Of a stretch of 64,000 nucleotides of DNA, positions 46,759-57,159 are shown in pieces. Each line of letters starts with the position of its first letter. The first letter of the stretch is position 1. A program made the position numbers and the translations under genes. The stretch spans positions 16,554,001 through 16,618,000 of the forward strand of contig CM106586.1 in the NCBI GenBank assembly GCA_048013815.1, read 5' to 3'. Under the pieces are notes generated by a model. That model did not search any database and was not told the DNA's origin. It saw only the letters and a program-made list of their open reading frames with translations. The DNA comes from Setoptus koraiensis. Its lineage: Eukaryota > Arthropoda.

Positions 46759-47338
46759 AAATTAATCTTACATTCCAGACTCATGCAATATGCCATTAAA
46801 GAAGCCATCATATTGCGATATATGTTGGCCTGTATGCTGACCATGAATAAAGATATTAAATATGAAAGAGATCGCCCCAGAATTGGGCTGTTTTCAGGAT
46901 CTTGTATTTCTTTTTCCCTCGCTAAAACAGCTCTATCTATCGAAATCACTTCAATGCGTTGCTCTGACATGGGAATTTGTAGCGGATGTGGCTAGTTCAA
47001 AGGAAAAGGATAACCACGAACGGTTATCCAATTCGCTTGAGGTATGAAATGGAAATCCATACTCGACCGGTTATTTGATCAATAAATACCTGTTTCTGTC
47101 ATATTTGTTGACAAATATCTCATCCATCCGGTATTCTCGAGCTGCATTGTTGATCGCGACAGCACACCCTCTTTTTTGGGTGAGAATCGGTACATCAAAC
47201 ATAGACACTCGTCATGGCAACAAGATTCGCACTACATGAACATGTTTTGAATGAACAGATACGAGATTCTTTGTTGTCTATATCAACTGCGAATGCATCA
47301 ATTGATATCAAACATTACAAATAGGTATATTAGAGGCC

Positions 47339-47347
47339 TATAAATAG
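47339..47347 (+). promoter_or_regulatory. Distal TATA-like element upstream of the type II gene
   Basis: TATAAATAG about 470 bp before the type II start, in a block (47261-47400) repeated at about 53800-53945 and, degraded, at about 58135-58265. Part of it also lies, reversed, upstream of the two minus-strand type II genes. It could be an alternative promoter with a noncoding first exon ending at the nearby GTAAGC. Confidence 0.35.
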
Positions 47348-47699
47348 CTGCTGACAGCCGCTTCTGTAAGCTTATCATCTGCAGATATCAAGATCAAACA
47401 ACTATTGATCGACAATACAATGTATCATATGAGTCACAAAAGTCCAGCAGGACACTTTCGGTATCAATTTGATAGTTTGGTAACCCTTTTTTTCGTTCTT
47501 GTTGCGTATGTGGTGGTTTGCGATACTGGAATATAAACGCCAAGTTCTTGCATGACTCATTCCCTCGTGAGTGAGTCATACAATGACTATTTATAAGATT
47601 AACCATCGATGGAACCCAATACTAACTTCATCCAATAATTCAAAACATTTTGGCGTGGCGTATAGCTATATTTTTCAAACTTTTTTTCGACGGCAAGAG

Positions 47700-47707
47700 T
47701 ATAAATA
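47700..47707 (+). promoter_or_regulatory. TATA box of a type II RPA-like gene
   Basis: TATAAATA about 107 bp before the ATG, at a similar distance in four copies: 47700 (+), 58469 (+), 56624 (-) and 63201 (-). Confidence 0.6.
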
Positions 47708-47813
47708 GCGGCTAGAAACAGAATTGTGGTATACTCGCTACTAATGAATCATCATTACCGATACTTAAAAAACTTCACTGATCAGCTATTCAAAGAAAAT
47801 AAATCTTTTCGGA

Positions 47814-48632
47814 ATGCCCTCTGCAAACGTATGTAGAGCTTGTCATGACCAAGCTTTTGTGGACATCGGATCGGTCAGTGCTGGAGACATACTCAATATA
47901 AGAGGTCGTGTCATCAGTAAGTCATCATTCCTTCATCGTGGTCTTAATGGATTGTACTCTTATTTCAAAATTCTCGACCAATCTGGTTTAATCAAAGTTA
48001 TCGACTCCAGTGATAGAACTGAATTCAGCGATCTCATTGAATATGATGGAGCTTATCATATAAAATGTGGACATATTAAGAAATTCAAGAATGGGTTAGC
48101 GTGTTATATTGAAGAAGGCACCACTATAGAGACGTGTGGAAATAGCGAAGCACAACTGGAGGCACCAAGAACATTGAGGCAATGTTTCGATCACACATTT
48201 GTTAAAGCTATTCCCGTACTTACTATGTATAGCCTAATCGATATTGTAATCGAGAAGGTTATTGATTGTAAGAGAGATATAGCTTGTGAATTCACGTGCC
48301 GCGAAGGTATAGAGCAAAGAGGTGCTAGATGGTGGTGCGTCAGATGCGAGAATTTTCGAAACCCAATCTTTCATTACCGAACTTTTTTGAAAATAAGAGA
48401 CAGCACGGCAACCGGAATTGTGACGATTTGGGCCGAGGAAGCCAGAAAGCTTTTTGGGGTTGAACAAGCGGAATTGTACCGTTTGAAGCAAGAACCTGCC
48501 GAAATGGCAGAATACGAAAGGATAATTGGTGCCGTCAAAGGCAAAAAGTTCACCTTCACCTTGAAAAGTCAGTTTCTGACTTTCACTTTGGACGCAGTGA
48601 AACATACGGTAGTTGGCCAATCTGCCATGTAA
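47814..48632 (+). CDS. RPA1-like protein, type II, copy 1
   Basis: Single exon, 272 aa. It starts MPSANVCRACHDQAFVDIGS (a short CxxC element special to this family). The first OB fold resembles RPA70 domain A: ILNIRGRVISKS, YFKILDQSGLIKVIDSSDR, AYHIKCGHIKKF, and IEEGTTIETC, which parallels the NNETSVMPCED edge of RPA70-A. The second half resembles domain C: zinc ribbon CEFTC...WWCVRC (CX3C, CX2C), FLKIRDSTATGIVTIWAEEA, KLFGVEQAELYRLKQ, KKFTFTLKSQF. It ends TVVGQSAM, unlike other copies which have GH. No domain F or B and no trimerisation helix. A TATA box is at 47700 and AATAAA at 48944-48949. Single-stranded DNA or RNA binding is inferred; the biological role is unknown. Confidence 0.85.
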   Translation: MPSANVCRACHDQAFVDIGSVSAGDILNIRGRVISKSSFLHRGLNGLYSYFKILDQSGLIKVIDSSDRTEFSDLIEYDGAYHIKCGHIKKFKNGLACYIEEGTTIETCGNSEAQLEAPRTLRQCFDHTFVKAIPVLTMYSLIDIVIEKVIDCKRDIACEFTCREGIEQRGARWWCVRCENFRNPIFHYRTFLKIRDSTATGIVTIWAEEARKLFGVEQAELYRLKQEPAEMAEYERIIGAVKGKKFTFTLKSQFLTFTLDAVKHTVVGQSAM

Positions 48633-49650
48633 AATAGGAGGCACCACTCACGACAGACGGATAGCTTCTCTAGAAACTGATATTCCATTGTTGGCGATGG
48701 AGCATGAGTCATAGTCAAGATTCAAGGGATCTATCATGAGCAACTCATAAGAGTGAAGGTTTTGTTTGATTTAAAAACTTTATTTTTAAATCAAACAAAA
48801 TCTTAACTCTGCTACTTATTCAGGTGAGGATTTTGCTTGATTTAAAAACTTTATTTTTAAATCAAGGAACATCTTCACTCTGCTACTTATGTTCTGCTTG
48901 ATGCAAAGTATGATCGATTCTACTTATATTTAGCATCATTGATAATAAAAAAAAAATGTTAAAGTATATACTCGTCGATATACTTTATCAACATACATAT
49001 CAGGGTTCCATATAGATGAAAATTATTTTATTCTGAAAAATAGATCCTTAAATATTGCCTTGAGTTTCTTTGTTTCGCAAGCCTGTGTGTGTGGAAACAA
49101 TTATACACGGTATAAATAGTCTTTGATCTCAGATCAAGCGTTTAGGCCCAGGTAAGGATCAGTTGAGGTGGAATCACAATTGTCGCACTTGTTGACTCCA
49201 GGATGATTGAGATAATAGTTATGCGGTTTTATTGCACTGGATTTCAAAAACTTTTCACTTTGTAGTGTTCATTTATGCGTCAGATAACTAGAATACATAT
49301 GATTAGACTAATCAGTAATGAGTATAATACACAAGAGTTTTCAATAGTTTGCATTTTGCATGCATAAGAGAATCAATGTGTGATTTAAATTATCAGCATG
49401 AATCTACTGCTTCTTTATGCGACATGATGCGCATTCTAGTTCAATCCCTAGCTAAGTTGATTATTCGGACCCTCGCTGATATATACTCTTGCAATTGTTC
49501 GCGACCAATTTATTGCAATCTCTGTGTTGGTCTATTATTATATTATTATAACAGATTCAGTGTGTTATACTTGCTAACAATGAATTTCTAGTGATGATAC
49601 GCAAGAAACTTAAATAACCACCTACTCAAAGAAAATAAATATTATTTGGA
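48633..49650. other. Spacer with tandem hairpins and a copy of the cathepsin 5' flank
   Basis: Contains two tandem hairpins (48751-48878), a poly(A) signal (48944-48949), sequence matching 59590-59998, and at about 49370-49530 a third copy of the distal cathepsin F upstream region, but no cathepsin gene. This suggests that a protease copy was lost here. Confidence 0.65.
48751..48878. repeat. Two tandem inverted repeats (hairpins)
   Basis: First hairpin: arms 48751-48777 and 48783-48809 pair at 25 of 27 positions around a 5-base loop. Second: arms 48824-48848 and 48854-48878 pair at about 22 of 25. The two share TTTAAAAACTTTATTTTTAA cores and are followed by the same TCTGCTACTTAT, so one arose by tandem duplication. 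They lie in the 3' flank of type II copy 1. Confidence 0.85.
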
Positions 49651-50044
49651 ATGTCCGAAATTGCATGTAGAGCGTGTGATGAACAAGCCGTTGTGGACAT
49701 CGCATCCGCCATTGTCGGAGGAGGCACGGTCAATATTAGAGGTCGTGCCATCTGGAAGACAAGGCTTCATCGTGATAACAGTGAATTGTATTGCACTCAT
49801 TTCAAAATTCTCGACCAATCAAGTTCAATCGTAGTTATTGACTCCGGTGATAGAGCTGGATGGGATTTCTCTGAATGTGGTAGAGTTTACCATATAAAAT
49901 GTGGACATATAAAGAAATTCAAGGAGGAGTTGGCGTGTTATATTGAAGAAGACACCACTATAGAGACGTGTGAAGATAGCGAAGCACAAGAGGAGTTACC
50001 AAGAACATTGCGTCAATGTTCCAATTCCGAATTGGTCGAAGCTA

Positions 50045-51365
50045 ACTTATGGTAAGTAATAATTGTCCCTTCTTTTTTTTGAACGGGTAACGCACAGAAT
50101 GAGAGCATAGTGATCATGTCACATGTTATTGAACACGTGTGTGATTAGGCAACCAGAATATGTGATTTATTATATATTAGAGTAATTATTTATTAAGAAA
50201 ATGGCAATAAACGAAGAGCTAGTGAGAGAAAGAGTTGTCAACTTCTACGAGAACCATGCGGAGCGCGACTTATTAAAAACTATTTATCAATTCAACTCCC
50301 AAACAAACCAAACCAATTCAACCAAATCAAGAACTGTGAGAAGAATTGTCGAGAGATATAGAGAGACAGGCTCGATCAAAGAAAAACCTGGTTCTGGTCG
50401 TAAACCGTCAGTTTTGACGCCTCAAAATCTCAACAAGTTGAAAGAGATGTTCACTGACACAGATGATTGGTCATACCGACGGGATGCCAAAAAGTTTAAA
50501 ACTTCTCATGGCCATATTAGTAAAACATTTGATCGCAAATTTGGTGTCAAGTCAAGAAAGAACAATATAGCACCCAAATACAAGGATGGTGATGAAGAAA
50601 AGATAATGCTCTAGTGCAAGGCTCTCACCCGGATGTTCCATGTGAAGCAAATAATTTTGGATGACGAGAAGTATTTCAGCCTCAAAGACAAATCTCACCG
50701 ATATTATTATCCCGATGATCCAACTGGAACTCCAAATGATGTCGAATTCAGAGCAAGTGAGAAATACACCCCCAAAATGTTGGTTTGGCTAGCCGCATCA
50801 CCAAGAGGATTATCTGAAGTTTACATTCACAAGAGCTCGAATGCCATTAATTCGGAAGTTTATACAACCAAATGTTTGACCAAGCTAGTGAAATTTATAG
50901 AGAGTCACCATAGTGATGGTGAATATTATTTTTGGCCTGACAAGGCAAGTTCACATTATTCAAATGTGACAGGAGAATTTTATCGTGATCACGACATCAA
51001 TGTCGTACCACTCGATTCAAACCCAACAAATCTTCCTCAGGCTCGACCTATCGAAGATTTTTGGGCAATTTTGGATCGGATGGTGTGGTCTGGTCGTAAT
51101 AGACCAACCACAGTCGATTCTCTGATCAAAAGAATCAAATATTGTGTGAAAAATATTGACCCAAATGTGGTACACGCCACTTTTGGGTCGACGAAACGTC
51201 GAGTGAGAGAGTGTGGAGTTAATGGACCTTACTCCATAATTCATTGATGTGAGATATTCCTCAGATATCTATCTAACTAATGTTAAAAATTTTATCCTTC
51301 TATCTACAACAATAATAAAGCAATCCCAGAAGAGACGAGAGCGACGAATTTTACTTACCATACGT
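50045..51365 (+). mobile_element. Mariner/Tc1-like DNA transposon (DD37E type), 1321 bp
   Basis: Terminal inverted repeats ACTTATGGTAAGTAA (50045-50059) and its inverse at 51351-51365 (14 of 15 match). The flanking target duplication TA lies at 50043-50044 and 51366-51367. A transposase frame fills 50201-51247. The ends are intact and no nested insertion is seen, so insertion appears fairly recent. It is not seen elsewhere in the window. Confidence 0.93.
50201..51247 (+). pseudogene. Mariner-like transposase with one in-frame stop
   Basis: IS630-Tc1-mariner superfamily transposase, about 348 codons. The N-terminal helix-turn-helix half has SRTVRRIVERYRETGSIKEK and PGSGRKPSVLT. The catalytic half has ILDDEKYF (first Asp), FWPDKASSHYSN (second Asp) and QARPIEDFWAILDRMVW (Glu), with 37 residues between second Asp and Glu, i.e. 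DD37E. A single TAG at 50612-50614 interrupts an otherwise continuous frame, so this copy is probably non-autonomous while its ends remain usable. Confidence 0.9.
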
Positions 51366-51843
51366 TACGCCCCACGGGACTATGTATATGTATGTAAAAG
51401 ATGAACCTGCCGATGTAGTAACTGAGAAAGTCGTCGATTGCGAGAGAGATTGCCGAATTGGATGCGGAAATTTAGAGCGACTAGGCGATAGATGGTGGTG
51501 CAGTGGATGCGGAGAGTTTCAAAACCCTGTCTTTCATAAAAAAACTTATCTGAAAATAAGAGACAGAGCGTCGACCGGATATGTGATGATTTGGGCCGGA
51601 GAAGCCAAAAAGCTGTCCGGGGTAGAAATATCCGATATGATGCGAGATTTATACGATTTGAAGCGAGGTTTGGCTGGAGAGGTAAACAACAAAAGAATTA
51701 TACATGCCGTCGAAGGCAAAAAATTCAAATTTATCTTGAAAACTCAGTGGCTCAATTCCTTTCTTAGGAGGCTTAGGCTTAAAAGATTCGTAGGTGGACA
51801 TTCTGTGGAGGACATGTATAATGCATTCCTTCACTCACGATAG

Positions 51844-52387
51844 CCAGGAAGTTTCTTGAGAAAAACTCGATGGTTGACGATCGAATACTTGTCGTGATCA
51901 ATGGATTCAAAGGATCCTTCCAACCATCTGATTTGATTCTGACTTCCTAAGAAAATCAATGTGTGATTTAAATTATCAGCATGAATCTACTGCTTCTTTA
52001 TGCGACATGATGCGTATTCTAGTTCAATCCCTAGCTAAGTTGATCATTTGGACCCTCGCTTATATGTGCTCTAACAATTGTTCGCGACCAATTTATTGCG
52101 ATCTCTGTGTTGGTCTTTTACTCACAAGACCGTCGATGTGTAAATCACAATAGCTGCAAATGAGCAAATTATTATAAAATCACATGATACTGGCTGTGGT
52201 TTGCCTACGCTGAGATGAAGCAGTTGCTTGTCTTGTCGCAAATTTTATAACGACATATAAAATATGTATAGATTGTAGTTGAGGCACATCTCATTCAATC
52301 TCCAATCAACGAAGAACGCGAACGCAAGAACGATAACAATTGACCGAATTGAATTGCATAAGGGATTACTAAATAAATAAACAGGAA
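51844..52387. other. Spacer with cathepsin-type promoter (copy of about 59990-60431)
   Basis: From about 51952 the sequence is nearly identical to the flank of the complete cathepsin gene, including TATAAAA at 52256-52262. Compared with that locus, about 500 bp between the type II gene and this flank are missing. Confidence 0.7.
52256..52262 (+). promoter_or_regulatory. TATA box of the cathepsin F pseudogene
   Basis: TATAAAA 132 bp before the ATG, identical in context to 60300-60306. Confidence 0.55.
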
Positions 52388-53228
52388 ATGAAATCTTCAA
52401 CGTGTCGAGCTATTCTTTGCGCTGTGACTTTAGTCATCTTGGCTACTGACTTTGCTATTGCAACCGTTACTCTAAAAGCGGAGCATTTGTTCGACAATGA
52501 AAAACTAGAAGAGATCTTTTCGAGTTTCGTCCAACTGAATGGAAGGCTGGACAATAACTCAACGAGAGAAGTTTACTCGGTTCGCAAGGCAGTTTTCAAA
52601 CAGAACATGTTGATGGTGCTCAGATTTGATTGATTGCGACCAGGTCGATCAAGGTTGCAATGGTGGTCTACCCGAGATTGCCTACAAGCAGGTCATGAGC
52701 TTAGGTGAGTTTCGCAAGGTAACATCGTCTTGATAAATTCGGCTTGTCTGGCTAACATACAAATCTTGTTGAACCAAATTCATAGGTGGACTAGAGAAAG
52801 AAGAAGATTACGCTTACACGGGCAACCAATCCAGGTGCAGCATGGATAAGAGACACAAAAAGTATACCATTGATAATTTCACCCATTTGACACAAAATGA
52901 CGAAAAAAGAATGAAGATTTGGCTGGCGAAACGTGGGCCAATCTCTGTGGCCATCGACACAGAAGATTCATTAAAATACTATGTGGAGGGCGTTTATCTT
53001 CCCAATGAGGGCGACTGCAGTAAAAAACCAGAGAAACTCAACCACGCAGTACTAATAGTTGGATATGGCGTTGATGAGAAGCACAAACCAGAGCTTCCGT
53101 ATTGGATCGTAAAAAATAGCTGGGGTACTCAATGGGGCGAAAGTGGCTTTTTTAGACTGTACCGAGGTACAAACGCCTGCGGTGTAGCTTATGATCCCAG
53201 TACCGCTTTGTTGCTGACAAAAGACTGA
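52388..53228 (+). pseudogene. Cathepsin F-like protease pseudogene with 592-bp deletion
   Basis: Near-identical to the complete gene at 60432-61864, but the sequence jumps from codon ~75 of exon 1 (after KQNML) into intron 2, just before the exon 3 acceptor. Lost are the rest of the propeptide, the start of the mature enzyme and exon 2 with the catalytic Cys. Exons 3 (52624-52704) and 4 (52786-53228) remain open. The exon 4 product differs from the intact copy at only a handful of residues (DTEDS for DAEDS, RGTNACGVAYD for [11 protein letters not shown]), so duplication and deletion are both recent. The break has a TGTT microhomology. The ATG frame terminates soon after the junction (MVLRFD). 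Confidence 0.9.
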
Positions 53229-54257
53229 AGAAATCAAAGAGGCTGTTGCATTGGTTGATTGGAAGATTCTAATGTGAATGAATTCTTCAAATACCGTACC
53301 AGACCGTTATCTCCGTTATGTGACGAACAGTTACATAAATAATATAAGTTTAGTGCAAATGAACTCAGGCAAACAACTATTAGAATCTATGACGAAGCCA
53401 GTTGGTATTGATGACGGGAATAACCAGTAAAAATAGATTGCTTGCTTTCGTGGCCGGCCCATTTTCTTCTTGCAACTGACAAGAATGTTTCTCTTTTTTT
53501 TATTTACAACAACTCGATGTGAGTTTCAATGTAAGTTTATTTTCAACTGCGTACTGATCGAGAGCTAGGTGTGTTTACGAATATTACTAATGAAGTTACA
53601 CGTACAAAAAACTTATGACCCAATCGGGCATTTTGTATCCTCGTCTGCATGGGATGATGTAGCAATATTTACAACATCAAAATATTGCATCCTTACATGA
53701 AATCGATGTAGCCAACGCACGTACTCATATATAATGCGGATACTGGTTATGGGTGAGAATGGGCGCGTGCGGTCGGGTATCGGTTGACGGGCATGACATT
53801 CTGGATAAACAGATACGAGATTCTTTGTTGTCTATATCAACTGCGAATGCATCAATTGATATCAAACATTACAAATAGGTATATTAAAGGCCTATAAATG
53901 GCTGCTGACAGCCGCTTTTGTAAGCTTATCATCTGCAGATACCAAATCAATCAATTATTGATCGACAATACGATGCATCATGCTAGTGACAATAGTCCGA
54001 CAGCACACTTTCGCTATCAGTTTCGCTATCGATTCCTCAAGAGTGAGTCATGCCATGACTTATCTTCTTCATCCAATCATTGAAATCATAGATGGGGACC
54101 GACATAGCTTTTTTAAACTATTTAGCGAAGCCAATAGTATAGGTAGCAACTATCCCAACAGATTCAGAATGGTATACTTGCCAACAATGAATTACTAGTG
54201 ATGATACGTAAGAAGCTTCAATAATCAGCTATTCAAAGAAAATAAATATTATTTGGA
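53229..54257. other. Spacer: cathepsin 3' flank joined to type II 5' flank
   Basis: 53260-53520 matches the 3' flank of the complete cathepsin gene (61900-62110) up to the T-rich tract that elsewhere precedes a minus-strand type II gene, but that gene is absent. From about 53800 it matches the type II upstream block, with a distal TATAAATG at 53894 and a mutated proximal box (TATAGGTA, 54138-54145). Confidence 0.65.
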
Positions 54258-55082
54258 ATGTCCGCAATTGCATGTAGAGCGTGTGATGACCGAGCCGTTG
54301 TGGACATTGCATCCGCCATTGTCGGAGAAGGCACGGTCAATATTAGAGGTCGTGTCATCAGTAAGTCATTCCTTCATCGTGGTCGCAATGGATTGCATTC
54401 TTATTTCAAAATTCTTGACCAATCTAGTTTAATCAGAGTCATCGACTCCGGTGATAGAACTGGATTCAGCGATCTCGTTGAATATGATAGAGTTTATCAT
54501 ATAAAATGTGGACATATTAAGAAATTCAAGAAGGAGTTTGCGTGTTATATTGAAGAAGACACCACTATAGAGACGTGTGAAAATAGAGAAGCACAACTGG
54601 AGGCACCAAGAACATTGAGGCAATGTTTCGATTACAAATTTGTTAAAGCTATTCCCGGACAGACTATATATAGCCTAATCGATATTGTAATCGAGAATGT
54701 TATTGATTGTGAGAGAAATATAGCTTGTGAATTCGGGTGCCGCGAAGGTATGAAGGTGGTAGAGCAAACAGGTGCTAGATGGTGGTGCGTCAGATGCGAG
54801 GATTTGAGAAACCCAATCATCCACTACAGAACTTTTTTGAAAATCAGAGACAGCACAAGAACCGGAAAAGTAACAATATGGGCCGAGGAAGCCAGAAAGC
54901 TTTTTGGGATAGAACAAAAGGAATTGTACCATTTGAAGCAAGAATCTGCCGGAATGGCAGAATACAAAAGAATAATTGGTGCCGTCGAAGGCAAGATGTT
55001 CAAATTCACCTTGAAAAGTCAGTTTCTTTTCTCCACTGAGAAAGGACTGAAACAAACGGTAGTTGGACATACTACAATGTAA
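54258..55082 (+). CDS. RPA1-like protein, type II, copy 3
   Basis: Single exon, 274 aa. It starts MSAIACRACDDRAVVDIASA. The OB-A half has VNIRGRVISKSFLHRGRN, SYFKILDQSSLIRVIDSGDR and VYHIKCGHIKKF. The OB-C half has CEFGC then WWCVRC (the zinc ribbon here has two or three extra residues, MKVVEQTG), FLKIRDSTRTGKVTIWAEEA, KLFGIEQKELYHLKQ and KMFKFTLKSQF, ending TVVGHTTM. Its proximal TATA box is mutated to TATAGGTA, unlike copies 1, 4 and the minus-strand pair, so expression may be reduced or driven from the distal element. AATAAA at 55240-55245. It is closest to copy 1 in the OB-C half. Confidence 0.85.
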   Translation: MSAIACRACDDRAVVDIASAIVGEGTVNIRGRVISKSFLHRGRNGLHSYFKILDQSSLIRVIDSGDRTGFSDLVEYDRVYHIKCGHIKKFKKEFACYIEEDTTIETCENREAQLEAPRTLRQCFDYKFVKAIPGQTIYSLIDIVIENVIDCERNIACEFGCREGMKVVEQTGARWWCVRCEDLRNPIIHYRTFLKIRDSTRTGKVTIWAEEARKLFGIEQKELYHLKQESAGMAEYKRIIGAVEGKMFKFTLKSQFLFSTEKGLKQTVVGHTTM

Positions 55083-55682
55083 AATGCAAGGCGCCACTCA
55101 CCATAGCCGGATAGCTTCTCGAGAAAAACTTTCTTCTTAAGTCAAGAGAAATCATTACTCTACGACTTATTCGGTATTACTTATATCTTGCATTATGCAA
55201 GGTATAATCGATTCTATGATTATACTCAGCATCATTCATAATAAAAAAATGATGAAATATATGTATCGATATACTTTATCAACATAGATATATATCAGGG
55301 TTCTATTTAGATAAGATTCATGATTCAAATTAGAATGTGAATGAATTCTTCAAATACCGCACCAGATTAGTATGTGAGGAACAGTTATAAAAATCATATC
55401 AGTTTAGTGCAAATGAACTCAGGCAAACAACTATTAAATTTATGACGAAGCCAGTTGGTATTGATGAGGGGAATAAATAGATTGCTTGCTCTCGTTGCCG
55501 GCCCATTTTCTTCATGTAACAGACAAGGATGTTTCTCCCTTTTTTTTATTTACGACAACTCGGTGATACACAAAACCAGCGTATGCGAACTGCTTTTCGC
55601 CCAAATACATGTAATTAGTTTCGTAATCGACACCGATCCATAGAGAGCTATCGGACTGGAGTCGTGAGAGGTGACATGCATT
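55083..55682. other. Spacer between convergent type II genes; remnant cathepsin 3' flank
   Basis: 55330-55560 matches the 3' flank of the cathepsin genes (53260-53520, 61900-62110), although no cathepsin lies here. This marks a lost copy. The minus-strand AATAAA for the next gene is at 55550-55545. Confidence 0.65.
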
Positions 55683-56504
55683 TTACATTGCGGAATGTCC
55701 AACTACGGTCTTTTTCAGTTTCGGTTTACCTCGCGAATGACTGAACTGACTTTTCAGGGTGAATTTAAAGCTTTTGCCTTTGACGGCATTTATAATTCTT
55801 TGGTAGTTTTCCTCTCCAAAAAAATCTCGCTTCAAATGGTAGAGTTCCGATGGTCCTACGCCGAACAGCTTTTTTGCATCATCGGCCCAAATTATCACAT
55901 TTCCGGTTGCCGTTCTGTCTTTTATTTCCAAAATAGTTCTGCAATGAGATAATGGGATCTGAAATTTGTTGCAGAAACCGCACCAGCATCTACCGCCTAT
56001 CTGCACTAAATTTGCGTTGCATCCGAATTGACACTTTATGTAATCTCTTTCGCAATCAATAACATTCTCAATTACGATATCGACGTTACTATACATAGTC
56101 CGACCGGGAATAGCTTTAACCAATTGTAGATCGAAGCACTCCCTCAATGTTCTTGGTGCCTCCAGTCGCGCTTCGCTATTTTCACACGTCTCTATCGTGG
56201 TGTCTTCTTCAATGCGACATGTAAGCCCATTCTTGTTTTTTTTAATATGTCCGCATTTTATATGATAAACTTTATCATGTTCAACGACATTGCCAGTTCT
56301 ACCATTGAAGTCGATAACTATAATCGCACCAGATTGGTCGAGAATTTTGGAACGAGAATACCAGCCATCTCGAAAACGATAAGGCTTTGTTCTCTTAGTA
56401 GTGACTCGACCTCTAATGTTGACCACCTCCTGTCCAGCAGTGATTGAAGCGATGTCCACAAAGTCTTGATCATCGCAAGCTCTACAAATGGTTACACGAG
56501 ACAT
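55683..56504 (-). CDS. RPA1-like protein, type II, minus-strand copy A
   Basis: Single exon, 273 aa. It starts MSRVTICRACDDQDFVDIAS. OB-A half: VVNIRGRVTTKRTKPYRFRD, SKILDQSGAIIVIDFNGRTG, VYHIKCGHIKKNKNGLTC. OB-C half: CQFGC then CWCGFC (a Cys replaces the first Trp of the usual WWC), ILEIKDRTATGNVIIWADDA, KLFGVGPSELYHLKRDF, KSFKFTLKSQF, ending KKTVVGHSAM. TATA box at 56624-56617 (minus), about 113 bp before the ATG. The ITAGQEVVNIRG segment and MYSNVDIVIENVIDCE are shared with the other minus-strand copy (62266-63081), so the minus-strand genes form a subgroup. Confidence 0.85.
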   Translation of the reverse strand: MSRVTICRACDDQDFVDIASITAGQEVVNIRGRVTTKRTKPYRFRDGWYSRSKILDQSGAIIVIDFNGRTGNVVEHDKVYHIKCGHIKKNKNGLTCRIEEDTTIETCENSEARLEAPRTLRECFDLQLVKAIPGRTMYSNVDIVIENVIDCERDYIKCQFGCNANLVQIGGRCWCGFCNKFQIPLSHCRTILEIKDRTATGNVIIWADDAKKLFGVGPSELYHLKRDFFGEENYQRIINAVKGKSFKFTLKSQFSHSRGKPKLKKTVVGHSAM

Positions 56505-57159
56505 TTCAAATAAGATTTTTTTTCTTCGAGTAGCGGGTCATTGAAGTTTCTTTTGTATCATTTCTAATGATTCATTTGAGTCAAGTATACTACACTGAGT
56601 CTGTCGGCATGGTTGCTATTTATATTACTGACCTAACTGGATAGTTTAAATAAACTATAGCGAAATGTCCCGCCTCTATGTTTTCAGTGATCGGATGAAT
56701 TTAGTTCTGCATTCTATAGATAGTTGTTTCTTATGCTAGTCATATACGATTCATTGCATGACAGACTCGCTAGGAATCGAGTCATGCAGGAACCCAGCGT
56801 TTGTATTCCAGTTTCGCAGACCACAAGCTGAACGGAAAACATGAAAAACAAAAAAGGATTATAAAATTGTCAAATTGATAGCGATAGTGTGCTGTCGAAA
56901 TATTGTCACTATTGTATTGCATTGTCATTGAATAATTGTTCGATCTTGATATCTGTAGATGATAGGCTCGCAAAAGCGGCTGCTCAAAGCCTATTGAACT
57001 TGGTTTTGATGCATAGTGGATTTTATCTGATCGGCACGAAGGGGGGGGATGGCTACATATTATAAATTGGCGAGCATCAATCAATTGAAGGGCAATGATA
57101 CTGCGATAACTCGTTCGTGGAGTATTTTTTGCAAAAAAGTATTTGGAAGTGCATCTTGG
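56505..57159. other. Upstream region of minus-strand type II copy A
   Basis: Nearly the same as 63082-63730 upstream of the other minus-strand copy, including the TATA box and a run of G near 57043. It carries parts of the distal block in reverse. Confidence 0.65.
56617..56624 (-). promoter_or_regulatory. TATA box of minus-strand type II copy A
   Basis: TATAAATA on the minus strand, in the same position relative to the ATG as in the plus-strand copies. Confidence 0.55.

Larger units (their letters stand above)
46759..47813. other. Spacer between type I and type II genes (duplicated at 57680-58588)
   Basis: Contains the type I poly(A) signal (46846-46851), a TATAAATAG at 47339-47347 followed by a GTAAGC near 47367, and the proximal type II TATA box at 47700. 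The same succession, somewhat diverged, is found at 57680-58588. Confidence 0.7.
49651..51843 (+). pseudogene. RPA1-like type II gene, copy 2, split by a mariner-like transposon
   Basis: The left part (49651-50044) encodes the usual start (MSEIACRACDEQAVVDIASA) and domain A through NSELVEA. The right part (51366-51843) continues TMYMYVKDEPADVV, the zinc ribbon CRIGC...WWCSGC, the domain C core and a longer variant end (VGGHSVEDMYNAFLHSR). The 1321-bp insertion sits at a TA dinucleotide corresponding to GCTACGCCC in copy 4 (58976-58984), and host frame is continuous either side once one TA is counted. Apart from the insertion no stop interrupts it. As it stands, translation ends a few codons into the transposon (after EANLW). 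Confidence 0.9.
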
